Shown piece by piece: positions 18,022 through 27,712 of a stretch of DNA of 64,000 nt. A program made the position numbers and the translations under genes. The notes below the pieces were generated by a model. The model was not told the origin of the DNA and searched no databases. It worked only from the letters and a program-made list of their open reading frames with translations. The DNA comes from Cedecea neteri (GTDB taxonomy: Bacteria > Pseudomonadota > Gammaproteobacteria > Enterobacterales > Enterobacteriaceae): positions 2,728,001 to 2,792,000 of the forward strand of contig NZ_CP009458.1 in the NCBI RefSeq assembly GCF_000758305.1. The letters run 5' to 3'. Position 1 is the stretch's first letter; every line of letters begins with the position of its first letter.

Positions 18022-18468
18022 TTACTGGAAACGGCGACGAGCATTGGATTCGCGAGCAGCTCTGGCTACTTCAACTGGCACAACCCGGCGGCCAACGGGC
18101 CATAATGCGATAGCGGCAATCTTGAAGTTCGCAATTCCTACAGGGATCCCTATAACGGTAATACACTGCGCGATGCCCGCCATAATATGCATGATGCACA
18201 ACCACCAGCCGAAGAAGATCAGCCAAAGAACATTTAACAGGGTGCCCCCGGTATTTAGCAGCGTATTTTTACCCTGTGGATTAAGCTCATCGACATGCAC
18301 GGCTTCATTGCCGTAGGGCACAAAGGAAAGCTTGGTTATTTCCCAGCAGGAGCGAGTCAGCGGCAGAGTGAAAATCAGCACAATGCTTACCAGCGTGGCA
18401 AACAACCATGAGAGGGTGGTCAAGAAGCCTCCCAGCACAAAGTTCAGAACATTAAGTACGGTACGCAT
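18022..18468 (-). CDS. yccF: Inner-membrane protein YccF
   Basis: Small inner-membrane protein with two YccF domains; 148 residues, the E. coli length, and near-identical N-terminus (MRTVLNVLNFVLGGF). About four hydrophobic segments flank a polar loop (SFVPYGNEAVHVDELNPQGK). Function unknown. First gene of the yccF-yccS pair and divergent from helD. Confidence 0.93.
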   Translation of the reverse strand: MRTVLNVLNFVLGGFLTTLSWLFATLVSIVLIFTLPLTRSCWEITKLSFVPYGNEAVHVDELNPQGKNTLLNTGGTLLNVLWLIFFGWWLCIMHIMAGIAQCITVIGIPVGIANFKIAAIALWPVGRRVVPVEVARAARESNARRRFQ

Positions 18469-18598
18469 AGAGACGCTTCCCTGACAGAAAAATAAAGAGT
18501 GATTAACCTTAGAAATTATAACGCGTTTTTACTCTGGAGCGTCATTCCATCGGCAGTTAAACTTGAGTCATAATTCCCACATCGGATCGGGCAACGTA

Positions 18599-20653
18599 AT
18601 GGAACTCAAATCAACTTCTCTCGGCAAGCATTTGGCACAGCACCCTTATAATCGGGTCAAACTGTTACCTGCCGGCGTTGAGGTCAAAGGCGACCGCCAT
18701 GAATATCTTATCCCATTCAATCAGTTAATAGCGATTAACTGTAAACGTGGTCTGGTTTGGGGCGAGTTGGAATTCGTTCTTCCTGAAGACAAGGTTGTTC
18801 GCCTGCACGGTACAGAATGGGCGGAGACCCAGCGTTTTTTCCACCATCTGAATTCGCTTTGGCTTAACTGGAGCGCGGAGATGAGCGATGTGGCTGCTGA
18901 AGTTTTAACCGCTCAACGTGAAGAGATAGCGAGGCGTACCCGAAAAGAGGTGTGGTTCCGGCGAAGTGATATGCAGGCATTACAAGATAATCTGCGTGCA
19001 GCTATTTCAGCTCTCCCACTGCCGCATGCCCGACTCGGTGAGTTTGAAAACTGTCGCGAAGCGTGGGCCATATGTAAAGCCTGGCTTGAACAGGGTGAAG
19101 AGCGTCGACATCAGCGCAATAACGTTTACACCGAACGGATGCTGGAAAAATATGCTGCTTTCTTTGATCAGGTTGAAAGCTCGCCGCTGAATCCGTCCCA
19201 GGCCCGTGCCGTGGTGAATGGAGAGGATTCCCTATTGGTACTGGCTGGGGCCGGTAGCGGCAAAACCTCTGTGCTTGTGGCGCGTGCTGGGTGGTTGCTA
19301 CAGCGCGGCGAAGCAACAGAGGAGCAAATCCTGCTTTTAGCCTTTGGCCGTCAGGCCGCACAGGAAATGGATGAACGTATAGTCAGCCGCCTTAATACAG
19401 AGGCTATTTCCGCCAGGACCTTCCACTCACTGGCGCTGCACATCATTCAGCAAGGGAGTAAAAAAGTTCCTCGAATCAGCGAACTAGAGAGTGATACTAC
19501 GGCTCGTCATCAGTTGCTGATTGACAGCTGGCAGCAGCAATGCCGGGAAAAAAAAGCGATGGCCAAAGGTTGGCGGCAGTGGCTTAGCGAAGAGCTGGAG
19601 TGGGATGTTCCGGAGGGTGAATACTGGCAGGACAAACGCCTGGCGAAGAGGCTTGCCAGCCGGCTCGATCGCTGGCTCGGCCTGATGCGGATGCACGGAG
19701 GTTCTCAGGCAGAAATGATAGACAGCGCACCGGAAGAGGTCAGGGAGCTTTTCACTAAGCGTATTAAGCTGATGGCACCGTTGTTAAAAAGCTGGAAGGC
19801 TGCTCTTAAAGCCGAGGAGGCGGTTGATTTCTCCGGTCTTATTCATCAGGCAATTAACGTGCTCGAAAAGGGCCGGTTTATCAGCCCATGGAAGCATATC
19901 CTTGTCGATGAGTTTCAGGATATCTCCCCCCAGCGGGCCGCCTTACTAGCCGCGTTAAGACGGCAGAACTCCCATACCTCACTTTACGCAGTGGGGGACG
20001 ACTGGCAGGCTATCTACCGGTTTAGCGGGGCGGAAATGACGCTCACCACGGCATTCAGCCACCATTTTGGGGAAGGCGACAGCTGTGCGCTGGATACCAC
20101 GTATCGCTTTAACGATCGCATCGGCGAGATTGCGAACGGTTTTGTACAGCAAAACCCGTATCAGCTGCGTAAGCCCCTCAATAGCCTCTCCAAAGGGGAC
20201 AAAAAAGCAGTGACTCTGCTTGCCGATGACAGGCTCGATGATTTGCTGGACAAACTTAGTGGGTACGCTTTGCCCGAACAGCGAATTTTGGTGCTGGCGC
20301 GGTATCACCATTTGCGCCCGGAAAGCCTGGAGAAAGCCTCGACGCGATGGCCTAAGCTCAATATTGATTTTATGACCATCCATGCGAGCAAAGGACAGCA
20401 GGCAGACTATGTGATCATTCTTGGTTTACAGGAAGGAAAAGATGGTTTTCCTGCGCCCGCGCGTGAGTCAATCATGGAACAGGCGCTCCTGCCACAGCCG
20501 GAGGATTTCCCGGATGCAGAGGAGCGGCGTTTACTTTATGTCGCGCTAACGCGAGCCCGCCATCGGGTCTGGCTTATGTTCAACAAGCAGGAACCTTCTG
20601 TCTTTGTTGAGGCACTTAAACGGCTGGGTGTACCTGCGGCTAATCGCCCCTGA
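18599..20653 (+). CDS. helD: DNA helicase IV (HelD)
   Basis: Superfamily 1 UvrD/Rep-like 3'-5' helicase. Motif I is LAGAGSGKTS near residue 224, motif II is LVDEFQDISP, motif III is AVGDDWQAIYRFSG, and the C-terminal motifs are MTIHASKGQQADYV and YVALTRARHRVW. The N-terminal ~190 residues are the HelD-specific domain. The start MELKSTSLGKHLAQHP aligns with E. coli HelD; the in-frame ATG at 18563 would add 12 unmatched residues. Total 684 codons. It abuts the convergent mgsA with no spacer. Confidence 0.95.
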   Translation: MELKSTSLGKHLAQHPYNRVKLLPAGVEVKGDRHEYLIPFNQLIAINCKRGLVWGELEFVLPEDKVVRLHGTEWAETQRFFHHLNSLWLNWSAEMSDVAAEVLTAQREEIARRTRKEVWFRRSDMQALQDNLRAAISALPLPHARLGEFENCREAWAICKAWLEQGEERRHQRNNVYTERMLEKYAAFFDQVESSPLNPSQARAVVNGEDSLLVLAGAGSGKTSVLVARAGWLLQRGEATEEQILLLAFGRQAAQEMDERIVSRLNTEAISARTFHSLALHIIQQGSKKVPRISELESDTTARHQLLIDSWQQQCREKKAMAKGWRQWLSEELEWDVPEGEYWQDKRLAKRLASRLDRWLGLMRMHGGSQAEMIDSAPEEVRELFTKRIKLMAPLLKSWKAALKAEEAVDFSGLIHQAINVLEKGRFISPWKHILVDEFQDISPQRAALLAALRRQNSHTSLYAVGDDWQAIYRFSGAEMTLTTAFSHHFGEGDSCALDTTYRFNDRIGEIANGFVQQNPYQLRKPLNSLSKGDKKAVTLLADDRLDDLLDKLSGYALPEQRILVLARYHHLRPESLEKASTRWPKLNIDFMTIHASKGQQADYVIILGLQEGKDGFPAPARESIMEQALLPQPEDFPDAEERRLLYVALTRARHRVWLMFNKQEPSVFVEALKRLGVPAANRP

Positions 20654-21112
20654 TTATTTCAGGCGTTCATTCAGGTAGCGTTGGTAATCCGGGATAAGAA
20701 TATCCACGCTTTCATTGAAGCCCGGTGAATGAATAATAAAATCGGCGGTAGAAAGGTTGGTGGCGACCGGGATATTCCACACGGTCGCCAGGCGCAGCAG
20801 GGCCTTAACGTCAGGGTCGTGAGGAACGGCATTGAGCGGGTCCCAGAAGAAAATCAGGACATCAATTTTGCCTTCAGAAATTAAGGCTCCTACCTGCTGG
20901 TCTCCCCCCATTGGGCCACTGAGCATGGCGTTGACTTCAAGGCCAGTTGCTCGCTGAATTAAATTACCTGTTGTCCCGGTGGCATAGAGTGTGTGGTTGG
21001 CAAGCGTTGCTTTATGACGCTGTACCCACTTCAAAAGCGCGTCCTTACAATGATCGTGGGCAACCAGTGCGATATGTTTTTTTACCGCAAGGGTGCGGGT
21101 AGTCAGTTCCAT
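20654..21112 (-). CDS. mgsA: Methylglyoxal synthase MgsA
   Basis: Converts dihydroxyacetone phosphate to methylglyoxal and phosphate, a bypass of lower glycolysis. The 152 residues carry the phosphate/substrate site (LYATGTTGNLIQ) and the catalytic Asp in SGPMGGDQQVGA, plus DVLIFFWDPLNAVPHDPDV. It fills the usual place between helD and csgI. Confidence 0.97.
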   Translation of the reverse strand: MELTTRTLAVKKHIALVAHDHCKDALLKWVQRHKATLANHTLYATGTTGNLIQRATGLEVNAMLSGPMGGDQQVGALISEGKIDVLIFFWDPLNAVPHDPDVKALLRLATVWNIPVATNLSTADFIIHSPGFNESVDILIPDYQRYLNERLK

Positions 21113-21211
21113 TCTCTTTTCCTGGGTAGTTTTAGGCTGCTAACAGATTACTCAAAGCCCCAGGAGCTGCAAGAGTAGAACGTCAAAAAAGCGAGGTATC
21201 TCGAGGCATTG

Positions 21212-21859
21212 CTATGGATTGGGTGTCTCATTTACCCAGTGTAAAAAACGTGCCCGCGTCGGCTTATCGGCTTGACTGAACCAGTATCTCAGCCGCTGCT
21301 CTGTGAGTGCTTCAGATTGTGCAGGTGGAAAGTCGGGATTCACCAGGGAAAATAGTTGCATACTTTCGTTGACCTTGAGGTTCGCGAATCCGGGCATTGA
21401 CGCTTTTTTCCCTGATTTATTATAGCGCTGAGTTTCTTCTTCATAATCCGTTCCGGTTGGGTCGGGCTTTATCTCCAGAATATCGGTTCGGATGGGAATG
21501 GGGTGAGCCTGGCTATCCAGCAGCTTAATTTGAAAAGCGGCTGCCGAATGATTGGGATCTTTTAGCGGCAGAACAATATTGACCTGGTCTATCTCTTTGG
21601 TGTCAAAACTGATCACCAGCGGCGGAGATATCGCTGGGGGGCGGTTGCGAGTGCTGAGCGACTTTTTTTCAATTCGCAGAACGAGCTGGTGCGGCCCATT
21701 ATCTATTTCGATGCTGTCAGCCCCTTTAAGAAGCGAACTGGAAACCCTTTTACCATCCAGGACCAGTAAATCCACGTCGGCGGAAAGACGCAGTGTGGTT
21801 CCCCATACCAGGGTTGGTATCATCAATAATAGCCCTGCAAGTGGCAGACCTGCTCTCAT
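21212..21859 (-). CDS. csgI: DUF2057 protein CsgI (YccT)
   Basis: Secreted periplasmic protein of the YccT family, reported in enterobacteria as an inhibitor of curli assembly. Signal peptide MRAGLPLAGLLLMIPTLVWG; the mature part TTLRLSADVDLLVLDGKRVSS closely follows E. coli YccT. I use the ATG at 21859, preceded by AGGGAGAG, rather than the in-frame ATG at 21898. 215 residues. Confidence 0.9.
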   Translation of the reverse strand: MRAGLPLAGLLLMIPTLVWGTTLRLSADVDLLVLDGKRVSSSLLKGADSIEIDNGPHQLVLRIEKKSLSTRNRPPAISPPLVISFDTKEIDQVNIVLPLKDPNHSAAAFQIKLLDSQAHPIPIRTDILEIKPDPTGTDYEEETQRYNKSGKKASMPGFANLKVNESMQLFSLVNPDFPPAQSEALTEQRLRYWFSQADKPTRARFLHWVNETPNP

Positions 21860-22027
21860 TTCACTCTCCCTGGTGAACATGCTGAGTGGATGTTTCAAAA
21901 TTTTTCCTAAGACCTATTTATTAACATATAGACATATTTTCAGAAATTGCGCGCCTGAGTTTCCAGTAGAAAGATGGCTGGGGGGCGGGCTTTGGCATAC
22001 ACTTCAGACAACATCTTAGGGGGCGCT

Positions 22028-22441
22028 ATGAAACAAAGTGATATCGAAAATATCCTGAAAACTACCCGTACCATTGCTCTGGTGGGGGCCAGCGACAAGC
22101 CCGATCGTCCGAGTTATCGGGTGATGGATTACCTGATTAAACAAGGCTATGAGGTTATTCCCGTGTCGCCGAAGGTCGCGGGTAAAACGCTGTTAGGGCA
22201 GCAGGGCTATGCCACGCTTGCGGACGTCCCGAAGAAAATTGATATGGTTGATGTGTTCCGTAATTCTGAGGCAGCCTGGGGTGTGGCGCAGGAAGCCATC
22301 GCTGTGGGAGCGAAAACACTCTGGATGCAGCTTGGCGTGATTAATGAGCAGGCCGCGGTGTTGGCGCAGAATGCGGGATTAAGCGTTGTGATGGATAAAT
22401 GCCCGGCGATTGAAATACCTCGTCTTGGGCTGGCGAAATAA
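22028..22441 (+). CDS. yccU: CoA-binding domain protein YccU
   Basis: Single Rossmann-like CoA-binding domain of 137 residues (IALVGASDKPDRPSYRVMDY), very close to E. coli YccU. Biochemical role unknown. The ATG at 22028 matches the E. coli start; the longer in-frame ATG at 21974 adds unmatched residues. A strong terminator follows the stop. Confidence 0.93.
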   Translation: MKQSDIENILKTTRTIALVGASDKPDRPSYRVMDYLIKQGYEVIPVSPKVAGKTLLGQQGYATLADVPKKIDMVDVFRNSEAAWGVAQEAIAVGAKTLWMQLGVINEQAAVLAQNAGLSVVMDKCPAIEIPRLGLAK

Positions 22442-22442
22442 G

Positions 22443-22469
22443 AAAAACCCCGCTTAGGCGGGGTTTTTT
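22443..22469. terminator. Bidirectional terminator between yccU and hspQ
   Basis: AAAAACCCCGC/GCGGGGTTTTT hairpin with a 4-base loop and T/A runs on both sides, between convergent genes. Confidence 0.92.
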
Positions 22470-22470
22470 A

Positions 22471-22788
22471 TCAGTTACGCAGGCGTGGGGCCTGAAGCTG
22501 TTGGCGTATCGAGGCAGCCAGTTCGTCCATCGACGGCTGTTCGGGGTGCTCGTCGTCATCTTCAGAACTGAGCTGAGCTTCGGCGAGATAGGTATGAATC
22601 GCCTGGCCATCCTCATCTTCCATGACAACGTGGTACCACGGCGCCGCGCGGAGTGCGCTATTGTCGGCCAGATCGTCTTCCTGCGGCTCATCGAGCGAAT
22701 ACTCGGGGTCAATGTCGACCACTACGCCCAGATAGCCCAGTAAAGAATGGCGAACCTGCTGGCCAATACCGAATTTGCTGGCAATCAT
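22471..22788 (-). CDS. hspQ: Heat-shock protein HspQ
   Basis: Small YccV/HspQ-fold protein that in E. coli modulates Lon and affects degradation of mutant DnaA. 105 residues starting MIASKFGIGQQVRHSLLGYL, nearly identical to E. coli. The ATG at 22788 follows GGGAGGTGACT. The GTG two codons upstream is inside the Shine-Dalgarno site and unlikely to be used. Confidence 0.95.
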   Translation of the reverse strand: MIASKFGIGQQVRHSLLGYLGVVVDIDPEYSLDEPQEDDLADNSALRAAPWYHVVMEDEDGQAIHTYLAEAQLSSEDDDEHPEQPSMDELAASIRQQLQAPRLRN

Positions 22789-22849
22789 AGTCACCTCCCG
22801 GGAACATTACTCTGCATACGAATATGCGGGCAATTTCCGCCTTTTCAAG

Positions 22850-24040
22850 CTACATGACTCGACAGGCAAACCCTTTCAGATACAGCCCTTCCGGGTAGGT
22901 TGCGATCACCGGGTGATCGGCCGCCTGACGGAACTGCTCTATAAATTGTACATCACGCCCGGCATCTACGGCGGCATCGGCGATGATTTTCTGGAATAAA
23001 TCTGTGGTCATCAGCCCGGAGCAAGAGAAGGTCATCAGAATACCGCCTGGATTCAGCAACTGAATCGCTAACATGTTGATGTCTTTATAGCCGCGGCAGG
23101 CGCCCGCCAGCTGGTTTTTGTTTTCAACAAATTTAGGTGGGTCCATCACTATAACGTCGAACTTCTCGCCCTGGTCGCGATATTTGCGCAGCAGTTTGAA
23201 CACGTCATCACGAAGAAACTCGGCTTTGCTGAGATCAAGTTTGTTCAGCTCTACGTTTTTTCTGGCGATATCCAGCGCATCCTGGGAAGTATCCACACTG
23301 ACCACCTGGCTGCAGTTACCCATCAACGCAGAAACGGCAAAACCACCGGTGTAGGAGAAGCAGTTCAGGACGCGTTTATTATCAACGTAGCGGCGAGTGG
23401 CGAAACGGCTGTCTCGCTGATCGAGGTAGTAACCTGTTTTATGCCCGCCCTGAATGTCTACCAGCAGCTTCATGCCGTGTTCTTCAATAGGCAGCAGGGC
23501 AGGAGGCAGTTCACCGCTGACCGGCCCCTGAGTCAAAGCCATGCCTTCTTTCTTACGTACGGTTACGTCGGAACGATCGTAAACAGAACATTCAGGGTAG
23601 AGAGATTGCAGGGCGGCAACGAGGGCTGGACGCTGATATTCTGCGCCGGCAGACAACAGCTGCAGCACCAGGAAGTTGCCAAAACGATCGATGGTCACGC
23701 CCGGTAGGCCGTCAGACTCACCGGCGATCAGACGGTAACTGTCCAGTCCATCACGCTTAGCCAGCCAGTCTCTCCACTGCTGGGCCTGCTGCAGGCGGCG
23801 GGTAAAGAAGGCGATATCAATACTTTCAGCCTGATCAAAGGTCCAGACGCGGGCGCGGATTTGTGATTCAGGGGAATATGCCGCGCGGGCTAGCCACTTG
23901 CCCTGGCTGTCCACCACATCAACCGTTTCACCGAGACTGGCCTTGCCTTCCAGGCGCGCAACGGCCCCAGAGAAAACCCATGGATGACGGCGCAATAACG
24001 ACTTCTCACGCCCTTTGGCTAACACTAAACGTACGCTCAT
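22850..24040 (-). CDS. rlmI: 23S rRNA m5C1962 methyltransferase RlmI
   Basis: SAM-dependent methyltransferase modifying C1962 of 23S rRNA. An N-terminal PUA-type RNA-binding domain (MSVRLVLAKGREKSLLRRHP to about residue 75) and a linker domain precede the Rossmann domain, with the SAM site FSYTGGFAVSALMGN and the catalytic VIMDPPKFVENK. 396 residues, E. coli length. Confidence 0.95.
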   Translation of the reverse strand: MSVRLVLAKGREKSLLRRHPWVFSGAVARLEGKASLGETVDVVDSQGKWLARAAYSPESQIRARVWTFDQAESIDIAFFTRRLQQAQQWRDWLAKRDGLDSYRLIAGESDGLPGVTIDRFGNFLVLQLLSAGAEYQRPALVAALQSLYPECSVYDRSDVTVRKKEGMALTQGPVSGELPPALLPIEEHGMKLLVDIQGGHKTGYYLDQRDSRFATRRYVDNKRVLNCFSYTGGFAVSALMGNCSQVVSVDTSQDALDIARKNVELNKLDLSKAEFLRDDVFKLLRKYRDQGEKFDVIVMDPPKFVENKNQLAGACRGYKDINMLAIQLLNPGGILMTFSCSGLMTTDLFQKIIADAAVDAGRDVQFIEQFRQAADHPVIATYPEGLYLKGFACRVM

Positions 24041-24205
24041 AATTTATTTGCTGCTTCGCTAAGAAATGGGCGCCATTTTCCGGTCTGAGGCCGCTAATTG
24101 CAATTTATTCGCGTGAAAAGCCTCACTGTGTGGGTTGCTACCAAAGAAAAAGTGGCGCGGTTTGTTAGACTGAGAGCAAGTTTGAGCGTTCAGACAGAGG
24201 CAATG

Positions 24206-24493
24206 ATGAGTTCAGAAAAACAGTGCGTGAAGTGTTGGGTACACGGGATGGTCCAGGGCGTGGGTTTTCGTTACAGCACGCAGCGTGAGGGCGAAAAACT
24301 GGGCTTAACCGGCTATGCCCGTAACCTGGATGATGGCAGCGTGGAGGTGGTGGCCTGCGGAGAGGCGGAGCAGATTGAAAAGCTGCTGGCGTGGCTAAAA
24401 GCCGGCGGGCCACGTAGCGCCAGGGTTGATAAAGTTCTGACTGAACCGCATCAACCCGAACGCGAATGGGTCAACTTTGGTATCCGCTACTAG
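24206..24493 (+). CDS. acyP: Acylphosphatase AcyP (YccX)
   Basis: Hydrolyses acylphosphates. The conserved active-site Arg and Asn are in GMVQGVGFRYST and GYARNLDDGSVEV. 95 residues. ATG codons at 24203 and 24206 are tandem; the AGAGG site favours 24206. The stop overlaps the convergent tusE by 4 bases. Confidence 0.93.
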   Translation: MSSEKQCVKCWVHGMVQGVGFRYSTQREGEKLGLTGYARNLDDGSVEVVACGEAEQIEKLLAWLKAGGPRSARVDKVLTEPHQPEREWVNFGIRY

Positions 24494-24819
24494 ATACACT
24501 TCACCGGTTTTGGCAGGCCAGCGATTTTTGTGGCCTGTTTGGCCGGACCTTTCGGGAACAGGCGATAAAGATAGCGGCTGTTGCCTTTCTCTTCGCCGAA
24601 CTTGTTTGCCATGGCTTTAACCAGCATGCGAATGGCTGGGGAAGTATTGAACTCCAGATAAAACTCGCGCACAAAGCGAACCACTTCCCAGTGCTCTACC
24701 GCCAGGGTAATGCCTTCTTTGGCGGCAATCTCTTCCGCCAGCGGTTCGCTCCACTCCTGGCTATTTTTCAGGTAGCCATCGGCGTCTGTCTCTATTTCTC
24801 TGCCTTCAAAGGTCAACAT
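24490..24819 (-). CDS. tusE: Sulfurtransferase TusE
   Basis: DsrC-family sulfur carrier that accepts persulfide sulfur from TusBCD and passes it to MnmA for tRNA 2-thiouridine synthesis. 109 residues with the catalytic penultimate cysteine visible (KPVKCI, Cys108). Confidence 0.95.
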   Translation of the reverse strand: MLTFEGREIETDADGYLKNSQEWSEPLAEEIAAKEGITLAVEHWEVVRFVREFYLEFNTSPAIRMLVKAMANKFGEEKGNSRYLYRLFPKGPAKQATKIAGLPKPVKCI

Positions 24820-24904
24820 AGTTATCCGCTATTTACGTCAAATCGGGCGAAGTGTAGCAAATTTTCTCTGTGGGCTTAAGGGCGGAATGCGGCAGGATTG
24901 AGGG

Positions 24905-24938
24905 CAAAAAAAAGAGAATGCACAAGGCATTCTCTTTT
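24905..24938 (-). terminator. Terminator after yccA
   Basis: Leftward hairpin AAAGAGAATGC/GCATTCTCTTT followed by a long T run (the AAAAAAAA at 24906-24912 on the given strand). Confidence 0.87.
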
Positions 24939-24955
24939 AGGGGTTACTGCATCAG

Positions 24956-25615
24956 TTAGTCGCGGCTGGCAAAACCAAGGATGCTCAGCAGGCTAACGAA
25001 GATGTTGTAAAGAGAAACATACAGGCTGACGGTCGCGCGGATGTAGTTCGTCTCGCCGCCGCGGATGATGTTGCTGGTCTCAAACAGGATGGCGCCAGAA
25101 GAGATCAGGATAAACACCGCGCTGATTGCCAGGTGCAGAGCCGGGAGCTGCAGGAAGATGTTAGCCACCATACCTATCAGCACAACCACCACGCCCGCCA
25201 TCAGCATGCCGCCGAGGAAGGACATGTCTTTACGGGTAGTCAGCACATAAGCAGAGCAGCTAAAGAAGACAAGTGCGGTACCGCCCAGCGCCAGGCCAAT
25301 AACATCCCCCATGCCTGCGGACAGATACGCATTCAGCATTGGCCCCAGGATATAGCCCAGGAAGCCGGTAAAGGCGAATGCAGACAGAATGCCCACCGGT
25401 TTATCCGCAGTTTTGTAGGTCAGGAACATCAGGCCATACATACCCACCAGCGTCAGAATCAGCCCTGGAGAAGGCAGCATCAATACGGTGCTGGCGGTTG
25501 CCGTCAACGCGGAAAATGCCAGCGTTAAACTCAGCAGGAAATAGGTATTACGTAGCACCTTGTGGGTGCTGAGCAGTGACGAACGGTCACGCGAGGAGGT
25601 AATAATGCGATCCAT
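24956..25615 (-). CDS. yccA: Bax inhibitor-1 family protein YccA
   Basis: Seven-helix inner-membrane protein of the BI-1/UPF0005 family; a substrate and modulator of the FtsH protease that protects SecY when translocons jam. 219 residues, beginning MDRIITSSRDRSSLLSTHKV as in E. coli. The short polar N-terminus corresponds to the FtsH entry tail. Confidence 0.95.
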   Translation of the reverse strand: MDRIITSSRDRSSLLSTHKVLRNTYFLLSLTLAFSALTATASTVLMLPSPGLILTLVGMYGLMFLTYKTADKPVGILSAFAFTGFLGYILGPMLNAYLSAGMGDVIGLALGGTALVFFSCSAYVLTTRKDMSFLGGMLMAGVVVVLIGMVANIFLQLPALHLAISAVFILISSGAILFETSNIIRGGETNYIRATVSLYVSLYNIFVSLLSILGFASRD

Positions 25616-25841
25616 TCTAAACTCTCTCTTTTACAGGTGTTTTATGGTCATGAGCATAATGCCCGCCTTTATTAGACAAAAGCCTTTTTACCCATCTTTA
25701 CCTCGTGCACTTTATCACATTGTACAAAATTAATGCCATAACACCCACTTATAGGTGGCTGAAAAATATTGCTTTATTACCTAAAGCCGACTAAGAGTGT
25801 TAGCCGTACCGTCGTTAAATAACATTAATAAGGCGTAGGTC

Positions 25842-27467
25842 ATGAAAGCAAACAACAACACATTTTCAAAATCATTGGTTGCTCTGGGTCTGCTCAGCGC
25901 TATTTCCAGCGCATGGGCAGCAGACGTTCCGCCAGGAACCGAGCTTGCAGCCAAACAGGAGCTGGTGCGTAACAACGGCAGTGAGCCGGCATCGCTGGAT
26001 CCCCATAAAGTGGAGAGCGACGTTGAAAGTAATATCATCGGCGACTTTTTTGACGGCCTGATTCGCGTCAAAAACGATGGCTCTATCGAACCTCATCTGG
26101 CTGAAAAATGGGATAACCAGGACAACAAAGTCTGGACGTTCCATCTGCGTCCGGGCATTAAATGGTCCAACGGTGAACCTATCACCGCGCAGGACGTGGT
26201 CTGGAGCTGGAAGCGTTTAGTCGATCCTAAAACGGGTTCCCCTTACGCGACTTATCCGGGCACGATGCACATCGAAAATGCCAATGACATTGCTGAAGGT
26301 AAAAAGCCGGTCGATAGCCTGGGCGTGAAGGCGCTGGATGCCAACACCGTTCAGGTGACGCTGGACCAGCCAACGTCGGCCTTCCTGCTGATGCTCGGCC
26401 ACACCTCTATGGTACCGGTGAGCGAAGCTGCAGTAGAAAAATTTGGGGACAAATGGACCCAGCCGGCCAACTTTGTGAGCAGCGGTCCGTATAAGCTGTC
26501 GCAGTGGGTGGTGAACGAAAAAGTCGTCGGCGAGCGTAATAAGCAGTACTGGGACGATGCGCATACGGTGATTAATAAGGTGACTTATTTGCCTGTGACT
26601 TCGGGTACAGCAGATATAAACCGCTATAAAGCGGGCGAGATTGATATCACCTATACCGTGCCTGAAACGCTTTTCGCCTCACTTAAAAAATCCATTCCGG
26701 ATCAGGTCCATATCACGCCTTATCTGTCCACTTACTATTATGAATTCAATACCACCAAAGCGCCGTTTAACGACCCACGCGTTCGCCTGGCGCTGAATCT
26801 GGCCCTGGATAAAGACATCATCGCCGGTAAGGTGTTAGGGCAGGGGCAAAAGCCCGCGTGGCTGGTTAGCCAGCCTAAAATTGGCGGGATAACACTTAAG
26901 CCTGCGGAGTATGGCAGCTGGAGCCACGATAAGCGTGTCGCTGAGGCGAAGAAATTGCTGGCAGAGGCGGGCTTTAACGAGAAGCATCCGCTGCAGTTCA
27001 ACCTGCTTTATAACACCTCGGAATCGCACCAGCGCATTGCCATTGCGGCTAGTTCAATGTGGAAGAAAAACATCGGCGTTGAAGCGAAGCTTCAAAACCA
27101 GGAATGGAAAACCATGCTGGATACCAAACGTACCGGTAATTATGACCTGGTGCGTTACGGCTGGATTGCCGACTACGATGATGCGGCGACCTACCTGAAC
27201 AACTTCCGTACTGGCGATAGCCAGAACAGTTCCAAATACAGCAATCCTGCCTACGATGAGATTATCGCTAAAGCTTCACAGGCCACTACCCAGGAAGAAC
27301 GTGCGAAGTACTATCAGCAGGCCGAAGATATTCTTGCGAAAGACGTCCCGACCATCCCTATCTACCACTATGTGAAGGTTCAACTGGTGAAACCTTACGT
27401 AGGGGGTTATGCACCGAGCACGCTGGGCAAATATTTAACCCAGGATCTCTACATCAAAAAGCACTGA
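25842..27467 (+). CDS. OppA/MppA-type oligopeptide-binding protein
   Basis: Periplasmic binding protein of solute-binding family 5 (OppA, MppA), binding oligopeptides or murein peptides. Signal peptide cleaves at SAWA-ADVPPG. The family start ELVRNNGSEPASLDPHKVES and the conserved DLVRYGWIADYDD are clear. 541 residues is normal. The gene stands alone, with no oppBCDF beside it, so it would have to use permeases encoded elsewhere, as MppA does. It is absent between yccA and serT in E. coli K-12. Closer to OppA than to DppA by motif; the exact ligand is open. Confidence 0.88.
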   Translation: MKANNNTFSKSLVALGLLSAISSAWAADVPPGTELAAKQELVRNNGSEPASLDPHKVESDVESNIIGDFFDGLIRVKNDGSIEPHLAEKWDNQDNKVWTFHLRPGIKWSNGEPITAQDVVWSWKRLVDPKTGSPYATYPGTMHIENANDIAEGKKPVDSLGVKALDANTVQVTLDQPTSAFLLMLGHTSMVPVSEAAVEKFGDKWTQPANFVSSGPYKLSQWVVNEKVVGERNKQYWDDAHTVINKVTYLPVTSGTADINRYKAGEIDITYTVPETLFASLKKSIPDQVHITPYLSTYYYEFNTTKAPFNDPRVRLALNLALDKDIIAGKVLGQGQKPAWLVSQPKIGGITLKPAEYGSWSHDKRVAEAKKLLAEAGFNEKHPLQFNLLYNTSESHQRIAIAASSMWKKNIGVEAKLQNQEWKTMLDTKRTGNYDLVRYGWIADYDDAATYLNNFRTGDSQNSSKYSNPAYDEIIAKASQATTQEERAKYYQQAEDILAKDVPTIPIYHYVKVQLVKPYVGGYAPSTLGKYLTQDLYIKKH

Positions 27468-27624
27468 TGCCGACGCTGCCCTCCCCGGAGGGCAGAAAAA
27501 GCGGTTTGAAACTGAACATGTTGCTGCTGTTTCAGGCAAATAACACAAATATGATGAAATTTCAGGCGATTGAACAAAATCGTGCTTTACATGAAGTATG
27601 GGTATGTTTATAGTTCGCCTCGTT

Positions 27625-27712
27625 GGAAGTGTGGCCGAGCGGTTGAAGGCACCGGTCTTGAAAACCGGCGACCCGAAAGGGTTCCAGAGTTCGAATCTCT
27701 GCGCTTCCGCCA
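27625..27712 (+). tRNA. serT: tRNA-Ser (anticodon UGA)
   Basis: 88-nt class II tRNA. The acceptor stem GGAAGTG pairs with CGCTTCC, discriminator G, and CCA is encoded. The anticodon loop CTTGAAA gives UGA, the extra arm is GCGACCCGAAAGGGTTCC-like, and the T arm is GAGTTCGAATCTC. The 3' part is the island attachment site. Confidence 0.97.

Noticed and set aside
27476..27495. CTGCCCTCC/GGAGGGCAG hairpin after the oppA-like gene as a terminator
   Set aside because: The stem is good but it is followed by AAAAAG rather than a T run in the direction of transcription, so I do not call it an intrinsic terminator.
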